Positions 1 through 11,175 of a stretch of 64,000 bases of DNA are shown here, piece by piece. The DNA is from Odobenus rosmarus divergens (Eukaryota > Chordata > Mammalia > Carnivora > Odobenidae), in contig NW_004450480.1 of NCBI RefSeq assembly GCF_000321225.1, positions 3,682,770 through 3,746,769 on the forward strand, in the 5' to 3' direction. A program made the position numbers and the translations under genes. Below the pieces are notes generated by a model that was not told the DNA's origin, ran no database searches, and saw only the letters and a list, made by a program, of their open reading frames with translations. Every line of letters begins with the position of its first letter. Position 1 is the stretch's first letter.

Positions 1-394
1 ATCTACTATGGGGCCAAGCACTTCTCTAAGTACAGATGATACAATGGTGACAAAACAGAGTCCCGTCATTGGGCTAATTTTCTGGCATAAGCTCCACATC
101 ATTCCTCAAAAAAGCAATGGAATTTTCTGAGGCTTTCCCCCTCTAGTAATTACAGGGAACCAGGATTAAAAGGATTCTTTCTTCATCCCTTTTACACCTC
201 GACTTGGGAGGAAAAGACAGAGCCACGGGACATGCTAGCTGAAAGGGCTGTGCCTAAGCCAAGACCAAGCTCAGGTCATTTCCATTTCTGAGAACAGTGA
301 GCAGTGGTATACATCTCCAACCTGTGGGGCTCCCTTCTCGGATGGCTCCTTTGGGAGGCAGTGCAGGGCAGAAGTTAGGCGGCAGCCTCTGGAG
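1..394. other. No gene or repeat recognised
   Basis: Repeat-free sequence of mixed composition. The short open frames here have no family signature and no splice or promoter context that I can support. Confidence 0.5.
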
Positions 395-575
395 GGTTCA
401 GAACCCAGCCTGGGCCCTTCCTGGCTGTGAAGCTTTGGGCAAGCTACCGTCACTCCACCTCAACTTCTTTGTGAATGTAAAATGTTCCCAGAGTGAGGGA
501 TTTTTATGAGGATTAAAGGGAAAAACTCATTTGTAGCATAGTGAGATCTCAAGAAATATTAGCTATTAATTACGA
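395..575 (+). mobile_element. MIR SINE
   Basis: The order matches the MIR consensus: a TTGGGCAAG core, a degraded CTCAACTTC..TGTAAAATG segment, GAGGATTAAA, then a tail resembling GCATAGTGAG..CAAGAAATATTAGCTATTA. MIR is an ancient tRNA-derived SINE, long inactive. Confidence 0.75.
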
Positions 576-794
576 TTAGTGGCAGCCAGAGACTGAGAGG
601 CTGTCTGCACACGAGGGCAAAGAGTGACCTGGTCCAGCAGCCATGTCGGCCAATGACAGCTCGTTTACTCTGTATCTGCTACACCAAGAGCAGGCTCAGG
701 GGGAGATCAGCGCACCAAGACAAGGATGACATTCACAACAGCCTGCCTTTGTGGAGTATATCATGTGGATGTGTTCCGGGCTGCCTACCTGACT

Positions 795-870
795 CACACT
801 ATTTTGTTTCATTCTCTTAAGCCAATGGCGAGGTAGGCATCATTGTTTCCATTTCACAGAGGGGAAGAAG
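795..870 (-). mobile_element. MIR fragment
   Basis: A GCGAGGTAGGCATCATTGTT segment followed by CCATTTCACAGAGGGGAAG matches the middle of the MIR reverse complement. Both ends have decayed. Confidence 0.5.
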
Positions 871-875
871 CAGCT

Positions 876-1218
876 GTGGGGATTGTCCTCCCTCTGGCTC
901 TTCCCTTCTTAGCCGGAGGGGGCGGTGGGAGTGGACCTAAGTGAGAGACAGCCCGGACTTCAGGGGAAACCCAGCTTGGTGGTAGTTTAAATTAATTCAC
1001 ACATTTCCCAACTCTGTGCGTAGGTACTTTGTGGCTACATCGCCGATCCAAGGAAAGTGGTTCCTGGCTTCTGCTAAAATAGAATCTAGGACTTCCTGGG
1101 CACATCGCATTTCTCAGACTTGGCAAGAGCAGCTGAAGGGCTGTGAATGGAGCTTAACCCTTTCCCCTCTTTCTTTGAACCAATGAGGCCCAGGAGCGCT
1201 TGCTTGCACCCAGCGTTT
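876..1218. other. No gene or repeat recognised
   Basis: Repeat-free stretch between a MIR fragment and a CAN SINE. Nothing identifiable is seen. Confidence 0.45.
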
Positions 1219-1224
1219 GGAGTG

Positions 1225-1421
1225 TTTTTTTTTTTAAAGATTTTATTTATTTATTTGACAGAGCGAGACAGCGAGAGCAGGAACACAAGCAGGGGGAGTG
1301 GGAGAGGGAGAAGCAGGCTTCCCGCGGAGCAGGGAGCCCGATGTGGGACTCGATCCCAGGACCCTGGGATCGTGACCTGAGCCGAAGGCAGACGCTTAAC
1401 GACTGAGCCACCCAGGCGCCC
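1225..1421 (-). mobile_element. CAN SINE (tRNA-derived)
   Basis: Reads as the reverse complement of the carnivore SINE: poly-T, AAAGATTTTATTTATTTATT, a GA-rich stretch, GAGCAGGGAGCCCGATG, CTCGATCCCAGGACCC (B-box region) and CTGAGCCACCCAGGCGCC (head with A box). Imperfect target duplications GGAGTG(G)TTTTT flank it at 1219-1229 and 1423-1434. The copy is close to consensus, so relatively young. Confidence 0.95.
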
Positions 1422-1434
1422 TGGAGTGGTTTTT

Positions 1435-1765
1435 GTCACAGCTGCCGAGGACAACAGCCACTAGGGAGAGATTTCTAGAGGATGGTCGCATCTCCACCTC
1501 TCAAAAGCTCCTGCAAAGCACAAGCCCTTGTGCTGGGTCTCTGAGTCCAGCCCCTGCCCACCTCTCACAGCTCAGCCCCCACTTCTCTCTGCCTGGCCTT
1601 TTGTTCTCTGTTGATACTTCACTGCTCCTAGTTCCTCAGTAGACCATTCTGTTTTTCCAGACATACCTCTCCATGGGATGTTCCTCCCCCCACAGCGAGT
1701 CATCTGCTTTTCAACTCCCTGCTCTCAAGTGCCCTTTCTACCACATACTCTTCTCTTCCAGAAAT
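1435..1765. other. No gene or repeat recognised
   Basis: Pyrimidine-rich sequence (many CTC and CCT runs) with no feature I can identify. Confidence 0.4.
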
Positions 1766-2314
1766 CTACTGTTGCATAATCAACCACTGTCACACTTAGC
1801 AGTTCAAAGCAACAATTTAGTATGATTGTTCCAGTTATGCAAGGTGCTGTAGGTTGCCTGAGCTCAGCCAAGTGGTCTCACTTGGGGTCTTTTATGCAGT
1901 GTCAGCCAGATGACCAGGGCTGGGGCTGTCTGAAGGCTCAACTGAGCTGAGCACCCAAGACTGCTCCTTCATGCACCTGTCCATTGCTTGGCTGAGATGG
2001 CTGCTTGGTGGGTATCTCTCTGTCTTCTTGTGAGGCCTTCACAGGGCTGGTTGGGCTCTCTCGCAGCATGGTGGTCTCAGCATAGTGAGACTTTTTACGT
2101 GATAGTTGGTCTCTCCCAGAGCATGTGTTCATGAGACCAAGGCAGAAGCTAGGTTTTTTATGTCTAAGCCTCAGAAGCCACACAGGGTCACTTCCACTGA
2201 CTTCTATTGCTTACTCTGGCCAGCCCAAATTCAATACATGGAAGGCCTACACAAGGGTGTGAACGCTGAGAAGTGAGGGTCACTGGGAGGCCATCTTGAA
2301 GACTGGCTACCACT
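1766..2314 (-). mobile_element. MLT1-family LTR relic
   Basis: Matches the antisense form of MLT1 (ERVL-MaLR) LTRs: GTTGCATAATCAACCAC at the start, CAGTTATGCAAGGTGCTG, GGGCTCTCTCGCAGCATGG, GCCACACAGGGTCACTTCC, GGCCTACACAAGGGTG, and an end at GGCCATCTTGAAGACTGGCT. Solitary LTR with no internal coding sequence. Confidence 0.7.
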
Positions 2315-3240
2315 TTCCTGTCTCTCCCCTTCTCTGTGCTCGCATGGGATCCATGTATGCCCCTAGCTCAGCATCTCTCTCATGGCACTATGCATGTTTT
2401 CTTTTTTTGTTTCCCTGCTCCACTATGAGTACGTTTGGTAGCTGGTTAGTTTTGAGCCTTTGGTGCCTGGTTTAGTGGCTGGCCCTCACGGAACACAGCT
2501 TCACTTCATAGACTTGTACTATGCTGTGATCCGGAGCTCCGCCTGCCTCCAGTCTACTCAAGGCTCCAATCAAATGGCGCTCTCACCTCCCAACTGAAGA
2601 GGAGGGCTCCCCTGAAATCCAGACCCAGTCCAGTCCAGTCCAGGTGCTGTCCAGACAACACAGAACCAAGCATTTCCTTTTTCCTTTTTGGACAACAAGT
2701 TAATTCAGTTCTTGAAAAAGACACTAACTGACAGCCCCACAGACTGAGGAACATATGTCTTCCTCCAGAGGGGCCCCTGTGCACCAAGAAGCATGGAAAG
2801 ATTCTGAAGAGGGCAGGTGAGCATGGGCGTGCATGGAGAGCCAACTGCAGACCTCAAGTCCCAGGGACCAATCCCACCCCTCTAGGAAGAGCCAAGTGGG
2901 GAGGACAGTTCTTGAACAAAATCACCTCCGGGCACAATTTGATAATTTGACAACCTGCCTGGTTTCAAGCTTCAGTTCTGCTTAAGTTCTTCCATCTATA
3001 CTAGATCTGGGGTGGACTGGTGTGGGAAGAAGAGTGAAGAGAAAATCCATCTTGATAATGGAGACTAAGGGAAGGATTATGGGATGAATTGGGAGAGAAG
3101 AGAAGTGAGAAAAAAATGTCCTCCTTCAACAGGCTACTAGGCAAACGCTGGCTAGCTCCTACCCTTAGAAACCACACTCACTCACCTTCCCCAAATCATG
3201 GCCCCAACTTTCTTATTTACCAACAATAATAAATATAACA
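2315..3240. other. No gene or repeat recognised
   Basis: Mostly unassigned. A short GTCCA tandem run lies at about 2626-2645. No coding signal is seen; open frames are short and lack family motifs. Confidence 0.4.
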
Positions 3241-3241
3241 A

Positions 3242-3485
3242 GAGCTGCCAATCAGTGAGTACTTACTATAGGCCAAGACTGTGCTAAGCACTTCTTGCAT
3301 CTTACCCCTTTGAATCCACACTGTTCTGGGGGACTGTTGTCCCACCTGTCCCCCCTTCCCTCCTCTTCAAGTTTACAGACTTGAAATCACGAGATCTTCA
3401 GAAAGATGGAGGAATTTGGCAGAGATCAAAGAGCTTGTAAGTGGCCGATCCAAGTTCTTAACCTGGCCTGTCTGCCTCTAGAGAC
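3242..3485 (-). mobile_element. MIR SINE
   Basis: Reverse-strand MIR order: GAGTACTTACTATAGGCC, TGTGCTAAGCACTT, a decayed middle, GAGCTTGTAAGTGG, then CTTAACCTGGCCTGTCTGCC. Confidence 0.8.
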
Positions 3486-3494
3486 TTGAAGCTC

Positions 3495-3645
3495 AAAATC
3501 AGTCTGACGGCAACAGCATCACCTGGGAACTTACCGGAAATGACAATTCTCAGACCCCCTGTAAGACATGGACAGAATCTGCCTTTGAACATGACCAGGT
3601 GATTCACATTGGAGTTTGAGTGGTCTCAAGCTCTGTCCTGCAGAA
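3495..3645 (-). mobile_element. hAT-Charlie relic (MER5/MER20-like)
   Basis: GCATCACCTGGGAACTT, a degraded ATTCTCAGACCCCC, and a late CCAGGTGATTCACATTGGAG match non-autonomous hAT-Charlie elements. The strand is uncertain because these elements are nearly symmetric. Confidence 0.65.
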
Positions 3646-3871
3646 GGAAGCAGTCCAGATACCATTGGCTTGGCATATAGGCATCAATTGAGCCTTGGCT
3701 GACTGGTGACTGTTTCCCAGCACATTTCAGCGAGAGCACATGTGATTGGCTATCTCCAAATGGGGCCAGAAATAGCATTTGGAGTAGGTTGCTACTATCA
3801 GGCATTGTTATTGGGATGGCTCTTCCTGCAGCCCTTCAAGATAACCCTACCAGTGGAAAGAAACTCCCTTT

Positions 3872-4432
3872 TTTTTTCTTTTAAATTATTTTTCTAATAG
3901 TGTATAATTTACATGCAGCCAAGTGCTCAAATCTTAGTTATGTAACCACTACCCAGATGAAGATAGCGAACATTTCCAGTACCCTAGACAGCTCCCTCTC
4001 TCACCCTAGACACCTTCCTTAATATTCACTCTTCTGACAACTATCATCCTCAATTTACTTCACCTGTCTTTGAACTTCAACTAAATTGAATGACACAGAA
4101 TGTTTTCTCTTGTGTCCATGTGGCCATGAGATTGTTGCGTTAGCTCCGCATTTCATTCCTTGCCATGGCTCAGCAGTATATACCAGTTTGTCTATTCTAG
4201 TGTTGATGGACATTTGGTTGTTTTTTATTTTCTGCTATTATTATTAAAGATCCTGTGACCATTTTTGTACATGTGTTCAGGTGGACATATGCACTCATAT
4301 TCTCTTAGATAAATGCACAAGCATTGAATTGCTTTATTCGGCATACGGTAGGCTTTATTAGTTACCGTCAAATAGTTGCCCAGAGTGGGCAAAAAGTACC
4401 AATTTATACTTCCACCAAAAGCAAGTGAGAGT
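3872..4432 (-). mobile_element. L1M-family LINE fragment
   Basis: Antisense L1 3' sequence: AATTTACATGCAGCC, GTAACCACTACCCAGATG, GGCTCAGCAGTATA, TTGATGGACATTTGG, GTGTTCAGGTGGACATATG, GTTGCCCAGAGTGGGC and TTATACTTCCACCAAAAGC appear in the order expected for antisense L1M. Confidence 0.8.
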
Positions 4433-5104
4433 GAGGACTCCCTTTTAGTTCTAGTCCATAGCTAGCCAGGATTCCATTATTCTGTACTGAGTTGTTCTCC
4501 TTTGAAAAGGGGAAGGAAAGATTTGCCCCTAATTTCCTATCTAAGAGATGATGGCACTACACATCATCTGAAATCAATAGATTACTCGTGCATGCTTGTT
4601 TGACGTCAGGTATCAGATGCAGAGCCTTTTTATGGTTGATCCCAACAAGCTGCGACAATTGAAACTTTATAGCTTCTGCTCACATTAGAAAAAGGTCCCA
4701 AAGATATAATCAACCTTACAAACATATGGGGCCAATTTCAGGGCAGTATACAGGGAATTCAGGTCACAACTCACATTAATGATAACCTGAAATAATAGGA
4801 GCTATGTGGATAACTCATGCACGGCAAGCAGAAATTATACCCCTGAGGCCTTCTCTACATCAGAGGCCATATATTAACACACACACTCCCCCTCTGGGAT
4901 CTTCCAGTTTACTAGAAAGAGCCAAGACTTGGGTCTCAAAAATAAGGGTTAGGGGCACAAAGTCCATGCTAATTGCTCACTGAACCTCGGCCAGCCATTT
5001 AGCCCGTCCATGGCTTAGTGTCCTTTCTAATAAAATGAGCAACCCAACCTCCAGACTTCTGTCCTTCCCCTCCCTGACTCTTAGTCTATACTTTCTTTTT
5101 CTCC
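4433..5104. other. No gene or repeat recognised
   Basis: AT-rich unassigned sequence with nothing coding that I can support. Confidence 0.4.
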
Positions 5105-5586
5105 ACTCATTTAAAGAATCTTTTTATTTTGAAATCATTTTAATCTTACAGATGAATTGCAAGAATAGAAGAAACTCCCTTACCCTGTTGTCCTATGTGC
5201 CATGGTTAATATTTGCCATTTTGTTTTATCACCCCTTCTGTCTAACCAGAATTTTTCCCAGAAACATTTGAGAGTTCATTGTAGATACCATGCCCCATTA
5301 CTCCTCACACTTCAGCATCAATTAAGAGAAAATGGGATTTTATCTAATATCAATGTAACACTATTACTTAATATACAGCCCATATTCAGATTTCACTAAT
5401 TGAATAGTCTATTGTAGTGCTCCTGCTTCTCCCCACCCAGGAGGGGTGGAGGGCCAGTTTGGGATCGTGCATTGTGTTTAGCTGTCATTTTTTGTATAGT
5501 CTCTTTTCATCAGAAACTGTGTTTGAGCCTTTCTTTCTCTTTCATGATAGTGTCATTTTGAAGAGCGCAGATCAGTGGTTCCACAG
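5105..5586 (-). mobile_element. L1M-family LINE fragment
   Basis: Antisense L1M 3' region: TTTTTATTTTGAAATCATTTT, TGCAAGAATAGAAGAAACTC, GTGCCATGGTTAATATT, CAGATTTCACTAATTG, GTTTAGCTGTCATTTTTTG, CTTTCTCTTTCATGATAGTG, TTTTGAAGAGCGCAGATCAG. It runs straight into the minisatellite, which may be expanded from the next part of the same L1. Confidence 0.75.
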
Positions 5587-5945
5587 AATGCCCCTGGACT
5601 TGTCACTCTACTCTCTTGCCACACTCCTATTTGCACATCCAGGGAATGTCCTTGGACTTGTCACTCTACTCTCTAGCCACACTCAGACTTGCACATCCAG
5701 AGAATGCCCTTGGACTTGTCACTCTACTCTCTTGCCACACTCAGACTTGCACATCCAGAGAATGCCCTTGGACTTGTCACTCTACACTCTTGCCACATTC
5801 AGATTTGCACATCCAGAGAATGCTCCTGGACTTGTCACTAAACTACACTTGTTCCCACACTCAGATTTGCACATCCAGAGAATCCCCTTGGATTTGTCAC
5901 CCTACACTCTTACCTACCACACTCAGATTTGCACATATCCCCAGA
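5587..5945. repeat. Minisatellite, 58-bp unit, six copies
   Basis: The anchor AATG(C/T)CC(C/T)TGGACTTGTC recurs at 5587, 5645, 5703, 5761 and 5819, exactly 58 bases apart, with a variant (AATCCCC) at 5881 and the end at 5946 (spacings 62 and 65). The last unit has a TACC insertion. 58 is not a multiple of three, so each reading frame passes through the unit in rotation; this explains the overlapping 177- and 122-codon frames here. Confidence 0.95.
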
Positions 5946-5984
5946 AATGATGTTTTCTTTCTACCAGGCTTTCGTTTGAGCTAG

Positions 5985-6175
5985 CTCCCCCACCTGGAAT
6001 GACCTTTCTTTTCTCTTTCACATGGGAAATCCCCATTTAAACTTCTCTGAGACCTTTTATGGCCCCCTAAGGCATGGACAGAAGCTCCCACTGTGGGCTC
6101 CCATAGCGCCCCAAGTGTAGCCCATCTGAGCATCTACCGAACTGTACTGTGCCGTGTGCGTGATGAGGAATCACC
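5985..6175 (+). mobile_element. L2 LINE fragment
   Basis: CACCTGGAATGACCTTTC, AAACTTCTCTGAGACCTTTT, GGGCTCCCATAGCGCCCC and GAACTGTACTGTGCCGTG follow the L2 order upstream of its 3' end. Confidence 0.65.
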
Positions 6176-6475
6176 GACCACCACCCTGCTCAGGACTCTC
6201 ACATCTGCCCAGGTCAGGTACCCCCTAACAAGTACAGGCGTGAAAGCTTTGCAGCCTAGCCCTTCACCACAATATCACCCACTAAATGCCGAGGGCTCCT
6301 CTTCGACTCAGGGCTAACCTGGGGCATTCTAGGACAGAGCTCTCCTGGTTCTGTCAGAGGGCGCATGGCCAGCCAATACTGGGGAAGCCCTCTGTAGATG
6401 GAACAATGCTGCAGATAACCGCAGATCAACTGGGGTCTGTGTGATAATGACAAAAACAGGAGCAGGAGTTTTAAG
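6176..6475. other. Unassigned, with a CTCF-like motif
   Basis: No gene seen. CTGTCAGAGGGCGCATGG at 6351-6368 resembles a CTCF core (CAGAGGGCGC). This is a motif likeness only. Confidence 0.35.
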
Positions 6476-6479
6476 AGCA

Positions 6480-6600
6480 GGCACGTAGCACTTACTCTGT
6501 GCTATGTCTAAATTATTTACCGATAATAAATCATTTACTGCTATGAGGTAGATATTTTGGTAATGTGTTGGAGGTGACTTGTACTGGTTCATGAGAGCCA
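6480..6600 (-). mobile_element. MIR fragment
   Basis: GTAGCACTTACTCTGTGCTATG, TAAATCATTTACTGC and TATGAGGTAGATATTTTGG match the first half of the MIR reverse complement. Confidence 0.6.
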
Positions 6601-6764
6601 ATTGTTAAATATTTATGAATTTCACCATCTGGTGTTTAAACCATTGATTGCTTGCAATTGACCACTGTGGGAGTATTTATACCACAGAAATCAGCAAATG
6701 CTAAAAATTATGGCTTTGGGGGGTGGTGGCGGAGGGGAGGAGAGCTGATTTACCAGCACACTGG

Positions 6765-6847
6765 ATATTGTTATTAACCCCATTTTATAAAGGAAGAAAC
6801 TAAGGCATATAAAAATCATTTACCTTGCTGGAGGTCACATAGTCAGT
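6765..6847 (-). mobile_element. MIR, left part (split by an LTR)
   Basis: TTATTAACCCCATTTTATAA, AGGAAGAAACTAAGGCAT and GAGGTCACATAGTCAGTA are MIR. The rest of the element resumes at 7455, after an MLT1-type insertion. Confidence 0.75.
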
Positions 6848-7452
6848 ATGTTAGTTATCAGCTGCTGCATGACAAATTGTCCCCAAACCCAGTGGGCTTA
6901 ACACAACAATAATTATGTATTATTTCTTACAGTTTCTGTGCATCAGGAGTTCAGACAGGGCCTAGTAGGGATAGCTTGTCCCTGCTGCATGCTGTCTGGG
7001 GTCTCAGCTGGAAGCCTTGAATGCTGCGACCTGGAATAATTCGAAGGCTTGCTCACTCACATGCCTGGTGATTAACGCCGGCTGCTGCCCGGGGCCTCGC
7101 GAGGGCTGTCAGCTGGAATGCCCGGACGCAGCCTCTGCGTGTGGCCTCGGCTTCCTTACAACATGGTGGCAGCGTTCCAAGGGCAAGTGTCCCTGGAGAG
7201 ACAGATTACCAGGTGGAACCTAGATCCTTCTTACGCCTTATCCTTAGAAGTCACACAGCATCCCCTCTGCCTCCTCCTTTCGTCAGGGTAGTCCCAGGGT
7301 AGTCCAAGCCTCTGTTTGTGTCTAGGGAGAGGGGATAGAGCCACCATCCTTCTCAGTAGAAGTGCCAGTCACATTGTGAGAAGAGCCCGGGGGGGTGTGT
7401 GCGTGTGTGTGCACAGGGGATGGGGGGTTGCAGCCATTTTGGAAGTTATAGT
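6848..7452 (-). mobile_element. MLT1-family LTR relic inside a MIR
   Basis: Starts TGTTAGTTATCAGCTGCTGC, continues GACAAATTGTCCCCAAACCC, AGTGGGCTTAACACAACAAT, TTACAGTTTCTGTGCATCAG, then CTTACAACATGGTGGCAGC and GAAGTCACACAGCATCCCC, all typical of antisense MLT1. The GC-rich core (7060-7150) holds several CpGs. A short GT run lies at about 7395-7412. Confidence 0.75.
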
Positions 7453-7454
7453 CC

Positions 7455-7530
7455 AACACAGTGAGGGATAAAGCAGAGATTTGACCTAATAGTCAAGCTC
7501 TGGAGTTCATGCTCTTAACCAACCAGCTGC
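7455..7530 (-). mobile_element. MIR, right part
   Basis: GATAAAGCAGAGATTTGACC and CTCTGGAGTTCATGCTCTTA complete the MIR begun at 6765. Confidence 0.7.
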
Positions 7531-8099
7531 ACTTGCTCCAGAGAAGGGGACCAGTTGGCTGGAGCAGACAGCAGGCTCACAGAGTGCCGAGTATGGGACC
7601 AGAGCCCCTCGCAGGGCTCCATCTCTTGTCTACCCAACCCTACCCAAACCCCTTTCATGGACATCCATCCCAAGGCCCCAAGCTCACTCCTGTCCGTTCT
7701 AACACTTCTATTTTAGTCACATCCTAATCCTGTTTTGTTCCCAATAGACCTTGGAAGCCCTTAAAACCAGTGCCCAAATCATTAGTTATCAGAAAGCTGT
7801 CCCTGCTTCCCCTCCTCCCACCATTCTTGCATTGAGATGACATACTTGCCTGCACTCGGTCACACATAGCTTCCTGGAGGAGGGCTTGCTTTCCTTCCTA
7901 AAACAGGCCAAATTCTTCTAAGGTAGTAAAGAAAAAGAAGAACATACAGTTGTGGTTTCCTGAGGGCAAGTTGAATAAATGTGTTCTAAAGTTTTTTTCC
8001 TCACTTGACTCTTTGGGTCTGACTCACCCTGTTGCCTCAGGACCTGCCATGAAGTGGGTGCTTTATTTATTTTACAAGTGTATCGATAAAAAGAGCAAA
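7531..8099. other. No gene or repeat recognised
   Basis: Unassigned. A 92-codon frame runs through its end into the MIR and has no family signature. Confidence 0.4.
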
Positions 8100-8285
8100 C
8101 AGGTTTTGAAGGGCTGCTCTGTGCCAGGTGCTGTCCTAAATGCTTTACAAGTATTGGCTCATTTAATCCTCACAAAACCTCCACAAAGCAGAATAAGAAT
8201 AATCTCCATTTTACAGGTGGGAAAATAGACATAAAGAATAATTTGCCCAAAATCACAGAGCTAGTAACTGGTCGAATCAACCATA
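8100..8285 (-). mobile_element. MIR SINE
   Basis: Clear MIR order: CTCTGTGCCAGGTGCTGTCC, TCATTTAATCCTCACAAAAC, TCCATTTTACAGGTGGGAAA, ATTTGCCCAAAATCACAGAG, CTAGTAACTGGTCG. Confidence 0.9.
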
Positions 8286-9239
8286 GTACCTTTCTTGACA
8301 AAAGGTAGGGAAGGAAAGAGGGAGGGAAGGAGTGGAAGGAGTGAGGGAAGGGAATGCATTGTAATTTTTATCGCAGGCCGAGGCAGTCTCCTGCTGAAAT
8401 GCGAGTGTTGTTATTTGGAGGGTCACTCAAAACTTTTCCTACCATAGCGCCTGAAATTCCCACCTTTACATTCATGTGTTTGGATTAATGTCCCCAGATT
8501 ATAAATGTCCTCCAACAAGGACAGCATCAAGACATGGCAAGCTCTCACGTATGTTAGTATGCTCTACTTTGCACACTTTTGCAGGGTTCCGAGACTTTGG
8601 ACCATCAAAATGGCAAGTATGGGGAGATGGAGGGGAAAGCATCCCTCCTTAGACCAAAGTTAAAGAATATGAGCAATGCTTTGAGGAAAAAAAAAAAAAA
8701 AGAACCCCAAACTCTCTGCTTAGATGAGGTAGAACCTCAGGGGACAGCCCAATAACAAAATATTCTTTCCAGGGAGGGTTATAAGAAAAAGCAGGGCTTT
8801 TAGAGCAGGGTAAAGAGAATCCTCAAACAAACTCTTCACCTACGTCATAGCGTGGACAGGACCTCCTGCTTCCAGGCTAAGGCTGAGGAGCAGTAAAGGT
8901 TTATTGAGAAGAGAAGCCTAGAGAGGAGATCGAAGAACTGTAAAAGAGGATTAACTCAGGGACAAAGTGACAAGAGGAAAAACCAGGATTAGTCATCAGT
9001 GACAAGTGGGCCTTGGCGGAAGTCTCACATAAATTGGGCAGCAAAAGAATGAGAAACTTGGAGGCCAAAGGTTGAGTTGCCAAACCCAGGAGACACAGCC
9101 AAACTGGCCTCAGAGAATCCACAGAGCCTGACCTCTGGTTACCCCACATCAGACAAGAGACTTGTTCCTGCAAAGGGGGATGCAAGTCAAATACTGGAAA
9201 AGGGAGGCATATTACAAACCCAAAGGGAGAGAATCTCTG
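8286..9239. other. No gene or repeat recognised
   Basis: Unassigned. Holds a GGGAAGGA-rich purine patch (8305-8355) and a 16-base A run near 8686-8701. The 130-codon reverse frame at 8901-9293 lacks recognisable motifs. Confidence 0.4.
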
Positions 9240-9480
9240 CCCTGGTATGGGTTCTCTCAGAAGCAGCCCCTGGGAACAAGGATTTAAGTGCAAGTGGTTT
9301 ATTGGGAGCTGAGGGGGAGATGCGCAGGGACACGGAGAAATGAGACAAGCAGGGCAGGCAGTTAACCAAGGGTGAGTTATCCGTCAGCAGCCAGGGGAGG
9401 CAACTGAAGCTTAATCCCATCGGGATTTTTGCAGGTGCTGGAAGCCTGCAAAAACCACACTCCTAAAGGCCCAACAATAG
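9240..9480 (-). mobile_element. LTR-like relic
   Basis: GGGTTCTCTCAGAAGCAGCC, AAGGATTTAAGTGCAAGTGG and TTTATTGGGAGCTGAGG read as the reverse of an LTR end that also appears forward at 42640 and 46360 (CCCAAATAAACTA..GCACYC..CTCAG). Family not named. Confidence 0.45.
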
Positions 9481-10949
9481 GGCATTATATAAACAAATGA
9501 CAGGCTATGCTTTCAACAGAAAGCAATGGAGGAGAGAGAGAGAATTTAAAAGTAATTATTTACAAGTAATTTTTCACACCAAACAAAACTTTTACTTATC
9601 TGCTCTATCTCAGATTTTTCCATAATGCACACAGATTACTTGCTGAACAAAAATGATAGACACTCCCCAAAAAAGGAAAAAGTGCAGTTCTTAAAAGTTA
9701 TAGGAGAATTTGCCAGATAAAGGAATTCTAAGGCAAATCCTGAAAAAGAAAAGGTCAGCATGGCTCCCCTTTATGTGTGGCACAAAAGTACAGTTTTAAA
9801 GAGGGGTGGGATATTTCCATTTAGATGGTTGGCTTACAGCCAGGCGCCCCTCTACCTGTTACCTGAAAATGTCAGGTAATTGCTGGCTTCGACAGTCACA
9901 CACCCCGAGTCCAAGCTATTCTCCTGGCCACCTCTTGTCATCTCAAGATGAGGCACCACCACTCTGTGCACTCCCAGTCTAGGTATAGCATCTAAAGAGT
10001 CAGTCTGGGGCCCACCTTGCCCTACCTTTTCCATCAGGCCTGCAGTCTGGGGCCCAGCATGGCAAGCTGGAGCCTGTTTAACTAAGGCCTAACCGAGCGG
10101 AAGCCTCAATGGCTGAGTGACTGTGACAGATCCTGTCGGGCAGGGCCAACCTGATGGGCAGCCTGCTCAGTGTCACTGCAGGGCAGACTCTTCCCGAGAA
10201 ACCAAAGCCACATGCCCCATGGGAGTATGGGAAAATCCCAGCTCCTCCATCATCCAGGGTCATAGAGTGCCTTCCTGTTGGACGGTGGCCATGGTGGTTT
10301 TGAATATTCTCGCACAGTCTCAGGGGGAGGGCTTGAATCATCTGAGGATCATGATGGGTGAGGTGAGGTTGGAGGAGGCATTATCTTTCCATGAGCTCCA
10401 GACACAGCAGGAAAGCAGGCCCAGTGCCTCTTGGCTCTTCTCCCACCAACGTAATGGGTCTCTTCCTTTATCCAGGCACCAACTTCCTTGCTCCTTGATC
10501 CCCCTCCACTCCCCAGGTGGCCAGTCCAACCTATCTCCTTCCTCTCACACATATACATTATATCTCCCTCCTTTGCAAAACTTTTCATCAAATTGCATGT
10601 TTTCTCAGTGCCTAGGCTCAGTCTGATAGTCACAGAAGAAAAAAGATCTAATCAACCAATTCATACTAAGTATTAATGAATAAGAACACCTAATTTATTA
10701 AGCCAGGGGAGTGAATCTCCAACAGCTAAATATTACCATTCGGTAGCAGGTCAGTAGGCAGAGATTTGTTTTGTTTTGTTTAATGCCTTCTTAGAAAAAA
10801 AATCCCAAACCAGATTACCTAGCAACAGGGAACTGGGCTCTCAATTAGAGTAAAAACAAACACTGCCAACTAGAATCTCATAGATGCATAGTCTATTGGA
10901 ACTTTAAGGGAATTCAGAGACTACATAATAATAATAACAACAACCATAT
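9481..10949. other. No gene or repeat recognised
   Basis: Nearly 1.5 kb unassigned. A 169-codon forward frame at 10117-10626 and reverse frames in the same place are mutual shadows with no domain signature. A TTTTG tandem run lies at 10768-10781. Confidence 0.4.
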
Positions 10950-11175
10950 AGTAAACATGTATTGAGTAAATTTTATGCTATACCAATTATGTTATCTGAT
11001 TCAATCCATACAACAATCTTAGGAAGTACGTGCTGTGATTCTCATTCCCATTTGATAGATGAGAAAATTGGAGAGGTGCTTGGAGAGGTTAAGTAATTTT
11101 CCTAAGGCTGTAGAGCAACTAAGGAAGCTAGGGTTTGAACCCTGAAAGTCTGGCTTCAGGCTCTAGACTCGTCTA
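10950..11175 (-). mobile_element. MIR SINE
   Basis: ACATGTATTGAGTAAATTTT, TTTGATAGATGAGAAAATTG, GGAGAGGTTAAGTAATTTTC and GGGTTTGAACCCTGAAAGTC follow MIR order almost over full length. Confidence 0.85.

Noticed and set aside
5587..5945. Regular direct repeats as a CRISPR array
   Set aside because: Units are contiguous with no unique spacers, and the genome is mammalian.
5417..5984. Overlapping 177- and 122-codon forward frames
   Set aside because: They run through the 58-base tandem repeat and an antisense L1; the repeated peptide comes from unit rotation through frames.
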